Shown here one piece after another: positions 54,710 through 63,500 of a stretch of DNA of 64,000 nt. The DNA comes from Ignavibacterium sp. Its GTDB lineage: Bacteria; Bacteroidota; Ignavibacteria; Ignavibacteriales; Ignavibacteriaceae. Location: positions 1,764,903 through 1,828,902 of the forward strand of contig JAVSMP010000001.1 of the NCBI GenBank assembly GCA_032027145.1, in the 5' to 3' direction. The notes beneath the pieces were generated by a model. That model saw only the letters and a program-made list of their open reading frames with translations, did no database searches and was not told the DNA's origin. Positions within the stretch are counted from its first letter, which is position 1; each line of letters opens with the position of its first letter. The translations under genes and the position numbers were made by a program.

Positions 54710-55741
54710 TTATTCTTGGTTTCCGTTTATTTCGTTCAACCATTGTCTGTCAATATTTACTGTTTTGAATGGAAGCTCATTTTCATTATTGTTTCTGATA
54801 AAAAGGAAAAGTCTTGAAAACAACTCTTGCTTTAAATTTATTGCAGCCTGTGCGTTAAAGTTTTGGTCACGCCAAATCTCAATAATTCTGCTTGGCAAAT
54901 AGAACCCAAATTCTAAGTTATCATTAATTGTTATTGTCCAATAGTCTAGTGTTCTTCGTCTATAATGAAATTGAGCAGAAAGTCTCTGTCTATTTAATAG
55001 TTGTTCTCTCGGGTTTTCTGTATTTGAGAATAAAAAGAGCATATCACCACTTTCAAGTAAGCCAATAAATACCCTATTCTCAAACTCATAAAAGGAATTT
55101 AAAATTGTCCGAATATGTGAGTCAGTTTCTCTTGTAAATCTTTCCCCGTTTTGATTGTCATTTCCTTTGAGATACTGTGTTAAATCGTTTAAGTCATTTT
55201 CTTGAAATTGTGAAAGGTAAGCGTCTGTAATTTGATGAAACAAGTCACAAATATTGACAGGTAAAAACCATCGCAAACAAATTAATGGTATTTTGTTATT
55301 TGCAGCAAATTCAAAAGCATCTTTTGAAAAATCTTCTACTGTCGCTACTCCAACTTGATATTGAAATCTTTGTCTATTGTCAATCGCAAGAATAGTCCGT
55401 CTGTTATTTTGCCTTCTTTGGATATGGTCTCTTGTTACAATTTCAAATTCATTTATGTCTGTCCTAAGTCCGAGTGCATTTCGTATTATGGTTAACCCAA
55501 TTGTCTTGTTATATGCCTTACATTCAAAATTTATCCTTGATGGATATGAAAACGGGATTTGCATAGGCGGATTTAGCAATACGTCTGCATCGTGTGCAGC
55601 ACCTTTCCCGTTAATAAATGTCAACCCCCGTTGTCTGTAAATGAAAAGTCCGTCAGGAACTACTGATATAAAACCACAATTTAACAACAGTCGTCTGACT
55701 ATAAATTCAAGTAAACTTCCTTTGATTTTCGCTGCACTCAT
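54710..55741 (-). CDS. Predicted PD-(D/E)XK-fold nuclease-like protein, 343 aa
   Basis: The first about 115 residues match the restriction-endonuclease-like core: helix KGSLLEFIVRRLLLNCGF (E12), strand with HDADVLL (D51/D53), then strand INFECKAY (E73-x-K75), then helix TIIRNALGLRTD. That is the pattern of Mrr-like or Holliday-resolvase-like nucleases. Residues 125-343 are not recognised and may be a recognition or effector domain. Single-gene cassette between elements 5 and 6. A defence role is plausible but inferred. Confidence 0.65.
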   Translation of the reverse strand: MSAAKIKGSLLEFIVRRLLLNCGFISVVPDGLFIYRQRGLTFINGKGAAHDADVLLNPPMQIPFSYPSRINFECKAYNKTIGLTIIRNALGLRTDINEFEIVTRDHIQRRQNNRRTILAIDNRQRFQYQVGVATVEDFSKDAFEFAANNKIPLICLRWFLPVNICDLFHQITDAYLSQFQENDLNDLTQYLKGNDNQNGERFTRETDSHIRTILNSFYEFENRVFIGLLESGDMLFLFSNTENPREQLLNRQRLSAQFHYRRRTLDYWTITINDNLEFGFYLPSRIIEIWRDQNFNAQAAINLKQELFSRLFLFIRNNNENELPFKTVNIDRQWLNEINGNQE

Positions 55742-55766
55742 CTTTGATATATCGTCTTTTTATAAT

Positions 55767-55902
55767 TACCGCCAACGGTTCGGGTATTGCCGAAGGCGGG
55801 GATTTTTAGCACAAAAGTTTAATCGAAGAACAAAAGTTGAACCTTGCACAAATGCCCAATCGAAGCCGTTCAGTCCCGCTTTTGGCAATACCTTGTTAGC
55901 GG
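55767..55902 (-). repeat. attC-like element 6 (best-formed)
   Basis: TACCGCCAAC (55767-55776) and GTTAGCGGT (55895-55903) mark the ends. GGTATTGCC (55783-55791) pairs perfectly with GGCAATACC (55884-55892), and AGGCGGG faces CCCGCT. This nested symmetry with unpaired bases, about 136 nt long, is the shape of an integron attC recombination site. It follows the AIPR gene. Confidence 0.8.
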
Positions 55903-55935
55903 TTCGTGCTTCTTTCGTCATTGGGCTGTGTCGTA

Positions 55936-57681
55936 TCATCTTTCGTCCAACGCTTTTTTGATTGATGCAAAGAGTGTCTTGGTGTGCTTTGCGATGTTAG
56001 TCTTGTGTTTACCACTTCGTTGATAAAACTTGTTCATCTGTTTGTGCATGTCTCTATGCTTAAAAAAGTCAATTGGTTCTTGGTTTTTACCGTCAATTTT
56101 TTTGTGCTTGCTGTAAAATGTTGATGAGAAACGAAATGCCTCTTTTACGATTTTATCTAAAGGTTCAAGTTCTGCAACATAAGAGTTTCGCCTCTCTGCC
56201 ATTAGTCGGAATTGGTCGCGGACGGAATTCTTTTTCAACTCTGAGCCAAGTAAATTCCATAGCAGATTGAGAACATGCCATTTTGCATATGCGTATTTAT
56301 TTGTCCCTTTGCTCCAGTATTCAACGTCTCTGTAAAGCCAATAGACAAGTAGGTAATCAGTCGCTTTCCTGCCGTCAAAGATTTTAGAATAAACATCATC
56401 CTCAAACAAACGGTCTTTACCTAAACGAACTTCATAAGGATCTAATGCACACGCTGCACAAGCTCTTGCTAACTGCTCCTTGTTTATTCTGAAACTGTAT
56501 TTGTCTGCACCATACTTGACAGCTTCTGACTTGCTCATTCTCTTGCGGATGTAGAAGTAATTTAACTTCTTAAATTCTTTTTCAATTCTGACCTGCTCCG
56601 CATCATTTGATTTTAAGTCAGACTGTGAGATTGCATTTTGCCAATTAGTTGCTGAAACAATTTCACTTACTAAATGGCGGTATTGATTATTATGATGGTC
56701 ATTGTCTCTTGGAATTTCAATGAGTTTAATAAGAACTTCGGCATCGTTCTTTGCTGATAATGCTAAAGTCCTTGTCGTTTGTTGCCCATTGATAATTTGT
56801 GCGCTGGTAACTTTAATAATATTGCTACTCCCTTTTTTAATTTGCCTTGCTTCATCGCAAACAATTGTAATACCGTTGTTGTAATACCAAAAATATTCTG
56901 GCTCATTTTCAATTGTGCTTTTCATAACTTTGTTTATCTCGGTGTTTCCAAGATAGCCACGAATATTTCTTGCAAACAACCTTATTCCTAAATCACGATA
57001 AAGTTTACCTACATCGTTACCCTGCATTGTAAATATCCAAGAAGTAATTCCTGTTCCTCTGTCAATGCGATTAAAAACTTCCGTTCCTTGCACTGGCAGC
57101 GAAATTGTCGGAACAGGTGGTGCTGCTCCTTCAATGTAATCCTGCATTAGTTTCATCAAGTCTTTGAAGGCAAAAGTTTCAAATCTTGCTGTCTCAAAAT
57201 CTTCAACTCTACTTTCTCCTTCACGAATGTTTGTGTCGCTGATTTTACCTGTCGTTACATACCTAACTACTAATTGATAGTCTCTTTGTTGAATAAGTTT
57301 GCGGCTTTCAGAAAGAAATTGTTTTACAGTTGGGTTTGCTTTGTGGAGTATTGCTTCAAATGCTTCTTTTCTGTCGGTCATTAAAGCTCTCGCAAGGTCA
57401 GCCAGTGCGATAATGCTAGAACGAGGTTCAAGTGCTGCACTATTTTGATGATATTTTCCTTGAATAATGAAAATAATTCTGTTGTCATGGTCAATGTAAA
57501 TTGCGTCCGAACTTTTGTCGCCTGCTTTACCAGTCAAACTGTCAACGGCTTGTTTCTCATCGTCTGTAATAAATGCTCGCATGAACCAAACTACAAATGC
57601 GTTGTCTGGTGTCAAATGAGGATACCTGTCCCTAAGCTCTAAAATTTCTTTTTGCAAGTCTTTGAAAAAGTCTGTCGTCAT
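55936..57681 (-). CDS. AIPR-family (abortive infection) protein
   Basis: 581 residues. The N-terminal part (to about 80) has a nuclease-like pattern with D59 in KSSDAIYI and Q-x-K in IIQGKYHQN. The AIPR (PF10592) signature follows at about 233-310: IRLFARNIRGYLGNTEINKVM, FWYYNNGITIVCD, QIINGQQTTRTL. The family was named for an abortive-infection phage-resistance protein and is common in defence islands; its activity is not well established. Single-gene cassette. First of the array when read in its own direction. Confidence 0.88.
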   Translation of the reverse strand: MTTDFFKDLQKEILELRDRYPHLTPDNAFVVWFMRAFITDDEKQAVDSLTGKAGDKSSDAIYIDHDNRIIFIIQGKYHQNSAALEPRSSIIALADLARALMTDRKEAFEAILHKANPTVKQFLSESRKLIQQRDYQLVVRYVTTGKISDTNIREGESRVEDFETARFETFAFKDLMKLMQDYIEGAAPPVPTISLPVQGTEVFNRIDRGTGITSWIFTMQGNDVGKLYRDLGIRLFARNIRGYLGNTEINKVMKSTIENEPEYFWYYNNGITIVCDEARQIKKGSSNIIKVTSAQIINGQQTTRTLALSAKNDAEVLIKLIEIPRDNDHHNNQYRHLVSEIVSATNWQNAISQSDLKSNDAEQVRIEKEFKKLNYFYIRKRMSKSEAVKYGADKYSFRINKEQLARACAACALDPYEVRLGKDRLFEDDVYSKIFDGRKATDYLLVYWLYRDVEYWSKGTNKYAYAKWHVLNLLWNLLGSELKKNSVRDQFRLMAERRNSYVAELEPLDKIVKEAFRFSSTFYSKHKKIDGKNQEPIDFFKHRDMHKQMNKFYQRSGKHKTNIAKHTKTLFASIKKALDER

Positions 57682-57760
57682 AGTTTGCTTAATTGTTTGT
57701 TGTTGTCAAAGCTAATTTTATGTAGTATTGGTCAGAGTTCGCATTGTCGCCAAAGAATGA

Positions 57761-57823
57761 CCGCTAACTACGTGTTTACCGCAATGCGTGAAACCATCGT
57801 AGATGGTTAGTAATACGCAACAG
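57761..57823 (-). repeat. Short attC-like or boundary element 7
   Basis: CCGCTAAC (57761-57768) is followed by a compact hairpin: TGCGT (57785-57789) with ACGCA (57815-57819), and AACCATC (57792-57798) with GATGGTT (57802-57808), loop GTA. It is much smaller than the other elements. It lies where an attI or a minimal attC would be expected, at the start of the cassette series. Confidence 0.6.
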
Positions 57824-57868
57824 CTTTATTTATTATTGCTTAAAAATTATCAAAATTCTTCATTATAC

Positions 57869-58264
57869 TCAATACGGCAAAGTCTGAAGATCAGTAGGTT
57901 GTTCTAATTGTAAAATTTCTGTAACAACATAATTACTATTGCCGCGCCAGGGGATTGCATTTAAATATTCTTTATACCTCAATTCCACAAATCTTCCGCT
58001 GTATCGCTCAAGTATTTGCGCAACACTATCTTCAGCAATACTGAATTCAAATTCATTACTTTGCATTTGATTAGGTGTGGGAGTTTTAAAACCTTGTTGA
58101 ATTAATCTTCCTTCCCAGGTTTTAAAAATATATCCTTTCTTTACAATAAAATTAAGATTGCCTGCTTTTACACCTTCACCAAAAACAAAATAATACCTCC
58201 ACCAAAAAACTATTGCAAGTATTACAATCAATAGTGGAATTCCGATTTTCAATACTTTTTTCAT
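57869..58264 (-). CDS. Small membrane-anchored protein of unknown function
   Basis: 131 residues. One N-terminal membrane segment (6-24) then a soluble periplasmic domain with KKGYIFKTWEGRLIQQG and FVELRYKEYLNAIPWRG. Similar short proteins recur in Bacteroidota, often with wrong enzyme names; I assign none. It lies outside the cassette array, divergent from the gene at 58383. Confidence 0.6.
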   Translation of the reverse strand: MKKVLKIGIPLLIVILAIVFWWRYYFVFGEGVKAGNLNFIVKKGYIFKTWEGRLIQQGFKTPTPNQMQSNEFEFSIAEDSVAQILERYSGRFVELRYKEYLNAIPWRGNSNYVVTEILQLEQPTDLQTLPY

Positions 58265-58382
58265 TTTGATATCCTTTTTGATATGCTAAAATTATAAGGA
58301 CAGCGGATATTACAAAATAAGATTGTAAAAATGAGACTTCATTTTGCTAACTTTGAACAATCGTAAACAATAATTCTGAATA

Positions 58383-59228
58383 ATGAAAAACACAAGTTTA
58401 TTTTTTTTGATTCTGTTATCCTTTACTCAACTAATTACAGCACAGGAATTTGATGAAGTGAAGGATGATTCCACCGGAATGGAAATTTATTTAATTGATG
58501 CTTATGTAAAACCCGAACCGCCTTATACTTTTATTTTATCTTTTTTTACAAGTGAATTTTGTACCAGCAAGGTAGTAATTGATAATCACTATGAATTTGT
58601 AGTCTCAGATAGTTTAAGTGAAACTCATTCTTCACAAATTGATATATCAGCATTAAAATTTACCGAAAGAAATGTCCGGTTTGTTATTGAAACAGTTGAT
58701 TCAAATGGAAAAAAGTCAGAATCTGAAGAGTTTGAATTTGACCTTCCTTATGAACCGGCTATTGCAGAAGGCTCAAGTATCTGGACGTTGTGCTTGTTTG
58801 CTGGTTCTGTTTTTCTTTTACCTATGCCGGGTTATGTTATAGCAGATAACCACAGTTCTTTTAGTATTACCAAAGATCTGCCGATAATTTCTTTTAGAGC
58901 AAAAAGAGGAAACTATCCGTCTGGTTACATTTCATTAGAATATACTTATGTTTTTGATATACGTTATAATAATTATTTAAGATTTGGTTATAAGAAAATA
59001 TTTCCGATTGATTATGTAGAATATATTTCACCCGGACTTACTGCCTATACTAATTTTATGGGACAAAATGGTATTGCGCCCGAAATCTCTATCGGCTGGT
59101 TTACACTTCTTGATACTTTTACTTTTTATACCAGGTACAGATATAACATAAAACCAAAAGATTCTTCTTCAAACTTCCATGAAATTAATCTTGGTCTTTA
59201 CACCAGATTTCTTTCAATTTATTTGTAA
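58383..59228 (+). CDS. Secreted or outer-membrane protein of unknown function
   Basis: 281 residues. Signal peptide ends near ITAQE. A beta-rich N-terminal part (20-135) looks like an Ig-type or fibronectin domain. The second half (about 140-281) has alternating strands with aromatic ends (YNNYLRFGYKKIFP, FTFYTRYRYNI), as in an eight-stranded outer-membrane barrel. No family is recognised. Monocistronic. Confidence 0.55.
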   Translation: MKNTSLFFLILLSFTQLITAQEFDEVKDDSTGMEIYLIDAYVKPEPPYTFILSFFTSEFCTSKVVIDNHYEFVVSDSLSETHSSQIDISALKFTERNVRFVIETVDSNGKKSESEEFEFDLPYEPAIAEGSSIWTLCLFAGSVFLLPMPGYVIADNHSSFSITKDLPIISFRAKRGNYPSGYISLEYTYVFDIRYNNYLRFGYKKIFPIDYVEYISPGLTAYTNFMGQNGIAPEISIGWFTLLDTFTFYTRYRYNIKPKDSSSNFHEINLGLYTRFLSIYL

Positions 59229-59309
59229 ATATAGGTATTAGATTAGTGTTAAGTTTTAGCAGGAATTTTCTTTAAATTCGCACACAATTTTTCAATAAAC
59301 TGTTTGCAA

Positions 59310-60143
59310 ATGAAAAGAACTGTCTGGCTTTGGATAATTGCTTTTATCCTTACGCTTCTTACTGCAGCTTATCAGCGAGTTACTGGCCCAACTTATCCAA
59401 TCAGCGGCAAAGTTAATATTGATGGAAAAGTTATCAGTTATTCTTTTGACCGGAGTCATGGCGGCAATGGAGATCATCTTATTAAAATCAAAACTGATGA
59501 AAGTGATATTTCAGGTTTATTGCAGTGGAAACGTTTTAAAACATCTGATGATTGGGAATCAAGTTCATTAGTTTATAAAGAAGGTTTTTTAACAGGTACA
59601 CTTCCTCATCAGCCGCCTGCTGGAAAGCTGATGTATAAAATTACTCTTGAAAAGAATGAAAAATTATTTCCACTTAATGATGGACATCCTGTCGTTATAA
59701 GATTTAAAGGTGATGTACCTGCGTTTATAATTATACCGCATGTTATTTTGATGTTTCTTGCAATGATGTTATCTGCAAGAGCTGGTTTGGAATTTTTCAA
59801 TTACAAACCTGATTATAAAAAATTAGTTTACTGGACATTTGTAATATTAATTCTTGGTGGAATGATATTAGGTCCAATAATGCAAAAATATGCTTTCGGA
59901 GAATTCTGGACCGGTGTGCCATTCGGAATTGATTTGACAGATAATAAAACTCTTTTAGCTGTAGTAGGCTGGATAGTTGCATTAGCTGCATTAAAGAAGT
60001 CTGCAAAACCGCAGCGATGGGTTATTTTTGCTTCAATATTTATGTTTATAATTTATCTGATACCACATAGTGTGCTTGGGTCTGAATTAGATTATAATGA
60101 ACTTGATAAACAACAGAATAAAATTGAACAAAGTATTGAATAG
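59310..60143 (+). CDS. Conserved membrane protein of unknown function
   Basis: About 277 residues. Membrane segment 1 (5-22) is followed by a soluble beta domain (25-130), then four membrane segments (about 135-265), the last with IYLIPHSVLGSELDYNEL. The start at 59310 (ATG) is preferred to the upstream TTG because the hydrophobic N-terminus begins MKRTVWLWII there. It ends three bases before xseA, so it is probably the first gene of an xseA-xseB-dxs transcript. Confidence 0.6.
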   Translation: MKRTVWLWIIAFILTLLTAAYQRVTGPTYPISGKVNIDGKVISYSFDRSHGGNGDHLIKIKTDESDISGLLQWKRFKTSDDWESSSLVYKEGFLTGTLPHQPPAGKLMYKITLEKNEKLFPLNDGHPVVIRFKGDVPAFIIIPHVILMFLAMMLSARAGLEFFNYKPDYKKLVYWTFVILILGGMILGPIMQKYAFGEFWTGVPFGIDLTDNKTLLAVVGWIVALAALKKSAKPQRWVIFASIFMFIIYLIPHSVLGSELDYNELDKQQNKIEQSIE

Positions 60144-60146
60144 TTA

Positions 60147-61328
60147 ATGAATGAAGTGAAAGAACAGATATTTTCAGTTTCAGAGATAACCAGGTCAATT
60201 AAGTTCGTACTCGAATCGAACTTTGAGAAGCTGAGTATTGAGGGTGAATTATCTAATTTTAAAGCTCACAGCTCTGGTCATTGGTACTTTAGCTTAAAAG
60301 ATGAAGAAGCAGTAATTAATTGTACTATGTGGAAGGGTGTAAACAATTATGTGTTTTTTACTCCCGAAGATGGGATGAAAGTTATTATTACCGGAAGACT
60401 TACAGTTTATGCACCAAGAGGAAGTTATCAGATAGATGTTCGTACAATGAAACCCGCTGGTGTTGGAGAATTACAGGCTGCTTTTGAAAGATTAAAAAGA
60501 AAACTTTTTGATGAAGGTTTGTTTGATGAGCAGTATAAAAAAACGATACCTTTTTTTTCAAAAAAAATTGCATTGCTCACATCTTCGGAAGGTGCTGCTG
60601 TCAGAGATATGATATCTGTTGCAGAAAGAAGATTTCCGTTAGTAGAATTATTAATCGTTCCAACCAAAGTGCAGGGTGCAGATGCAGCTAAGGAAATTGT
60701 AGAAAATCTTACTAAAGTAAATTCATTAAAAGATATTGATGTCATTATTCTTGCCCGCGGCGGTGGTTCGATCGAAGACCTGTGGTCATTTAATGAAGAG
60801 ATTGTTGCGAGGGCTATTTTCAAATCTGATATTCCGATTATTACTGGTATTGGTCACGAAGTTGATTTTACAATAGCGGATTTTGTTTCTGATTTGAGAG
60901 CACCAACTCCTTCTGTTGCAATGGAATTAGCTACTCCAGACCAGGAAGAATTTAGGAATTTTGTTATAGATAATTCTGCCGCAATAGTTAGTTCAATTAA
61001 TAGTATTTTGGATGAGTACAGATCGGAAATAGAATATCAGGCTAATTCTTATACATTCAAATATCCTTTGGAAAGAGTTAGAAATTACTCTCAGCAGATT
61101 GATACCTTAAGTGTTAAGATAAATAATCTTACTGAAAAGAAATTATTATCAAATAATTCAAAGATACTGCTGCTTTCAAAAACCCTTGAAGGATATGATA
61201 TTCAAAAGAGTTTAAAAAAAGGATTTGCACTAATCAGGCAAAATTCAAAATTTGTAACCAGAAAGAATAATTTTAATAAATCTGAAACGCATACAATACA
61301 ATTTTATGATGGAGAAATTAAAATATAA
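60147..61328 (+). CDS. xseA: Exodeoxyribonuclease VII large subunit
   Basis: 393 residues. OB-fold start VSEITRSIKFVLESNFEKLSIEGELSNFK and SGHWYFSLKDEEA. The catalytic-domain blocks IALLTSSEGAAVRDMI, RGGGSIEDLW and GIGHEVDFTIADFVSDLRAPTPSVA follow. It pairs with XseB to degrade single-stranded DNA. The C-terminal coiled region is rather short. It overlaps xseB by one base. Confidence 0.96.
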   Translation: MNEVKEQIFSVSEITRSIKFVLESNFEKLSIEGELSNFKAHSSGHWYFSLKDEEAVINCTMWKGVNNYVFFTPEDGMKVIITGRLTVYAPRGSYQIDVRTMKPAGVGELQAAFERLKRKLFDEGLFDEQYKKTIPFFSKKIALLTSSEGAAVRDMISVAERRFPLVELLIVPTKVQGADAAKEIVENLTKVNSLKDIDVIILARGGGSIEDLWSFNEEIVARAIFKSDIPIITGIGHEVDFTIADFVSDLRAPTPSVAMELATPDQEEFRNFVIDNSAAIVSSINSILDEYRSEIEYQANSYTFKYPLERVRNYSQQIDTLSVKINNLTEKKLLSNNSKILLLSKTLEGYDIQKSLKKGFALIRQNSKFVTRKNNFNKSETHTIQFYDGEIKI

Positions 61329-61555
61329 TGAGTAAGAAAAAATCTTTAGATAGTTTTGAAGATAAATTAAAACGTCTCGAAGCAATTACAGAGAAGCTTG
61401 AAAGCGGTGAAACAGGTTTGGAGCAATCCATTGTTTTATTTGAAGAAGGTGTTAAATTATCAAAAGAATGTATTTCAATTCTTAATAAAGCTGAACTGAA
61501 AATAACTACGTTACAAAAAGAGTTAAACAATATTTCTACAAATGATGAAGATTAA
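61328..61555 (+). CDS. xseB: Exodeoxyribonuclease VII small subunit
   Basis: 75 residues, standard length. SFEDKLKRLEAITEKLESGETGLEQSIVLFEEGVKLSKEC is the classic XseB helical hairpin. The start shares a base with the xseA stop (TAATG), giving coupled translation of the complex. Confidence 0.96.
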   Translation: MSKKKSLDSFEDKLKRLEAITEKLESGETGLEQSIVLFEEGVKLSKECISILNKAELKITTLQKELNNISTNDED

Positions 61556-61580
61556 AATCAGATAAAACGGAGATCCATTA

Positions 61581-63500
61581 ATGTCAGATACGCAGAAATA
61601 CCCGGTCCTTTCAAAAGTAAATTATCCATCGGATATAAAACAAATGAGTATAACAGAATTAAAAGAGCTTTGCAAAGATTTGCGCGAATATCTGGTTGAT
61701 ACTATTTCGGAAATAGGCGGGCACTTTGGCGGTGGATTAGGGGCGGTTGAACTTACTGTTGCTATTCATAAAGTTTTTAATACACCATACGATCTGGTGG
61801 TTTGGGATACAGGTCATCAGGCATATCCTCATAAGATTTTAACCGGCAGAAAAGAAGCATTAAAGAAAATAAGAAAATTAAAAGGTATAAGCGGATTTCT
61901 TAAAAGAAATGAAAGTGAATATGATGCTTTCGGTGCCGGACACGCAACTACTTCAATTTCAGCAGCGCTTGGAATGGCAGTTGCGAGAGACTTAAACAAT
62001 GAACCTAACCGGAAAGTAATTGCTGTTATTGGTGATGGAGCTATGACTGGCGGGATGGCTTATGAAGCAATGAATAACTCGGGCATTCTAAAATCTGATC
62101 TTATAGTTGTTCTCAACGATAATAAAATGTCTATTGCTCCAAATGTATGGCAGATATCTAATTACTTTACTGAAATGATTGCACATCCTGAATACAATAA
62201 ATTTAAAGGACAGGTCTGGGATCTTACCGGAAAACTTGATCACTTTGGTGACCGGCTTAGAAAAATTGCATCACGGCTCGAAAGCGGTATTAAAGCTGTC
62301 GTTACACCGGGGATGCTTTTTGAAGCACTTGGGTTCAGATACTTTGGACCAGTAAACGGACACAACTTATATCAGCTTATCAAGTTATTTGAAAAGACAA
62401 AAGAACTTAAAGGACCGATTTTAATCCACACTGTTACAGAAAAAGGTAAAGGATATAAACCTGCTGAAGATCATAGCCAACAATGGCATGCTTCAACTCC
62501 GTTCGATAAATTAACCGGTCAGGTGATTAAAAAAGGATCGTCAACTCCTTCTTACACAAAAATATTTGGACAGGCATTAGTAGAAGTTGTAAAATCAAAT
62601 CCTAAGGTTGTTGGTATTACAGGTGCAATGCCCGATGGAACAGGTTTGGATTATCTACAGGAACATTGCCCGAAAAATTATTTTGATGTTGGAATTGCTG
62701 AGGAACACGGAGTTACATTTGCTGCCGGATTAGCAACTCAGGGAATCATACCTGTGGTCGCCATTTACTCGACTTTTCTTCAAAGGGCTTTTGATCAGAT
62801 AATTCATGATATTGCTCTTCAAAAACTGCATGTTGTGTTTGTTATGGATAGAGCCGGTTTGGTTGGTGCTGATGGACCTACGCATCACGGAGTTTTTGAT
62901 CTTAGCTATTTGAGAATGATTCCAGGTATGGTAATAATGGCTCCAAAAGATGAAGCGGAACTTCGTAATATGCTTTATACTGCCGTTGAATATAAACAAG
63001 GACCAATTGCTTTAAGATATCCGCGTGGTTCAGCACTTGGTGTAGAAATTAAAGATGGATTTACAGCTTTAGAAATTGGTAAAGCTGAAAAACTAATTGA
63101 AGGTGATGATGTTGCACTTCTTGCATTAGGTGCAATGGTTAATTATTCATTGAAAGCTGCATCAATACTTAAAGAACAGGGAATAAATTGTGAAGTAATA
63201 AATATGAGATTTGCAAAACCCCTTGATTCAGATATGCTTGATTATGTTGCTTCTAAGTTTACTAAGATAGTTACACTCGAAGAAAACAATCTGCCCGGGG
63301 GTTTTGGAAGCGGAGTTGCAGAATACTTTATATCAAAAAATTATAAGAACGATATAAACTTTATCGGCATTCCTGATAAATTTGTTGAACACGGTACTCA
63401 GGAAGAGCTTCATCATTTGCTTGGAATAGATCCTGTTGGTATTGTTGAAAGAGTTACAGCTTTTACACGTTTAAATAAAAACCATGAGGTTCGGTTATAA
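61581..63500 (+). CDS. dxs: 1-deoxy-D-xylulose-5-phosphate synthase
   Basis: 639 residues. The DXS start SDIKQMSITELKELCKDLREYLVDTIS and HFGGGLGAVELTVAIH, TPP motif GDGAMTGGMAYEAMNN with N in NDNKMSI, catalytic glutamate in GIAEEHGVTFAAG and DGPTHHGVFD are all present. It makes DXP for isoprenoids (MEP pathway), and for thiamine and PdxJ-dependent B6. ACGGAG precedes the ATG. It overlaps the next gene by one base. Confidence 0.97.
   Translation: MSDTQKYPVLSKVNYPSDIKQMSITELKELCKDLREYLVDTISEIGGHFGGGLGAVELTVAIHKVFNTPYDLVVWDTGHQAYPHKILTGRKEALKKIRKLKGISGFLKRNESEYDAFGAGHATTSISAALGMAVARDLNNEPNRKVIAVIGDGAMTGGMAYEAMNNSGILKSDLIVVLNDNKMSIAPNVWQISNYFTEMIAHPEYNKFKGQVWDLTGKLDHFGDRLRKIASRLESGIKAVVTPGMLFEALGFRYFGPVNGHNLYQLIKLFEKTKELKGPILIHTVTEKGKGYKPAEDHSQQWHASTPFDKLTGQVIKKGSSTPSYTKIFGQALVEVVKSNPKVVGITGAMPDGTGLDYLQEHCPKNYFDVGIAEEHGVTFAAGLATQGIIPVVAIYSTFLQRAFDQIIHDIALQKLHVVFVMDRAGLVGADGPTHHGVFDLSYLRMIPGMVIMAPKDEAELRNMLYTAVEYKQGPIALRYPRGSALGVEIKDGFTALEIGKAEKLIEGDDVALLALGAMVNYSLKAASILKEQGINCEVINMRFAKPLDSDMLDYVASKFTKIVTLEENNLPGGFGSGVAEYFISKNYKNDINFIGIPDKFVEHGTQEELHHLLGIDPVGIVERVTAFTRLNKNHEVRL

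Larger units (their letters stand above)
45385..57823 (-). mobile_element. Integron-like gene cassette array (no integrase seen)
   Basis: All genes between about 43.7 and 57.7 kb lie on the minus strand. Seven palindromic attC-like elements (45385, 48756, 52062, 53951, 54571, 55767, 57761) split them into groups of one to four genes. The outermost 8-10 bases of a cassette are inverse complements of each other across the gene: 57760-57768 vs 55895-55903 (9 of 9), 55767-55776 vs 54699-54708 (10 of 10), 54571-54580 vs 54066-54075 (9 of 10). This is the relation expected of the R boxes of one cassette circle. No tyrosine recombinase (IntI) is encoded in the window. Confidence 0.72.

Noticed and set aside
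45385-57823. CRISPR array as explanation of the repeats
   Set aside because: Repeat units are 60-145 bp, palindromic, divergent and separated by whole genes, with no short regularly spaced repeats.
45385-57823. Insertion-sequence ends or REP/RAYT elements as explanation of the palindromes
   Set aside because: No transposase is present, no target duplications are visible, all cassettes face the same way, and ends pair across genes rather than within the element. REP elements would not show this. Not fully excluded without genome-wide comparison.
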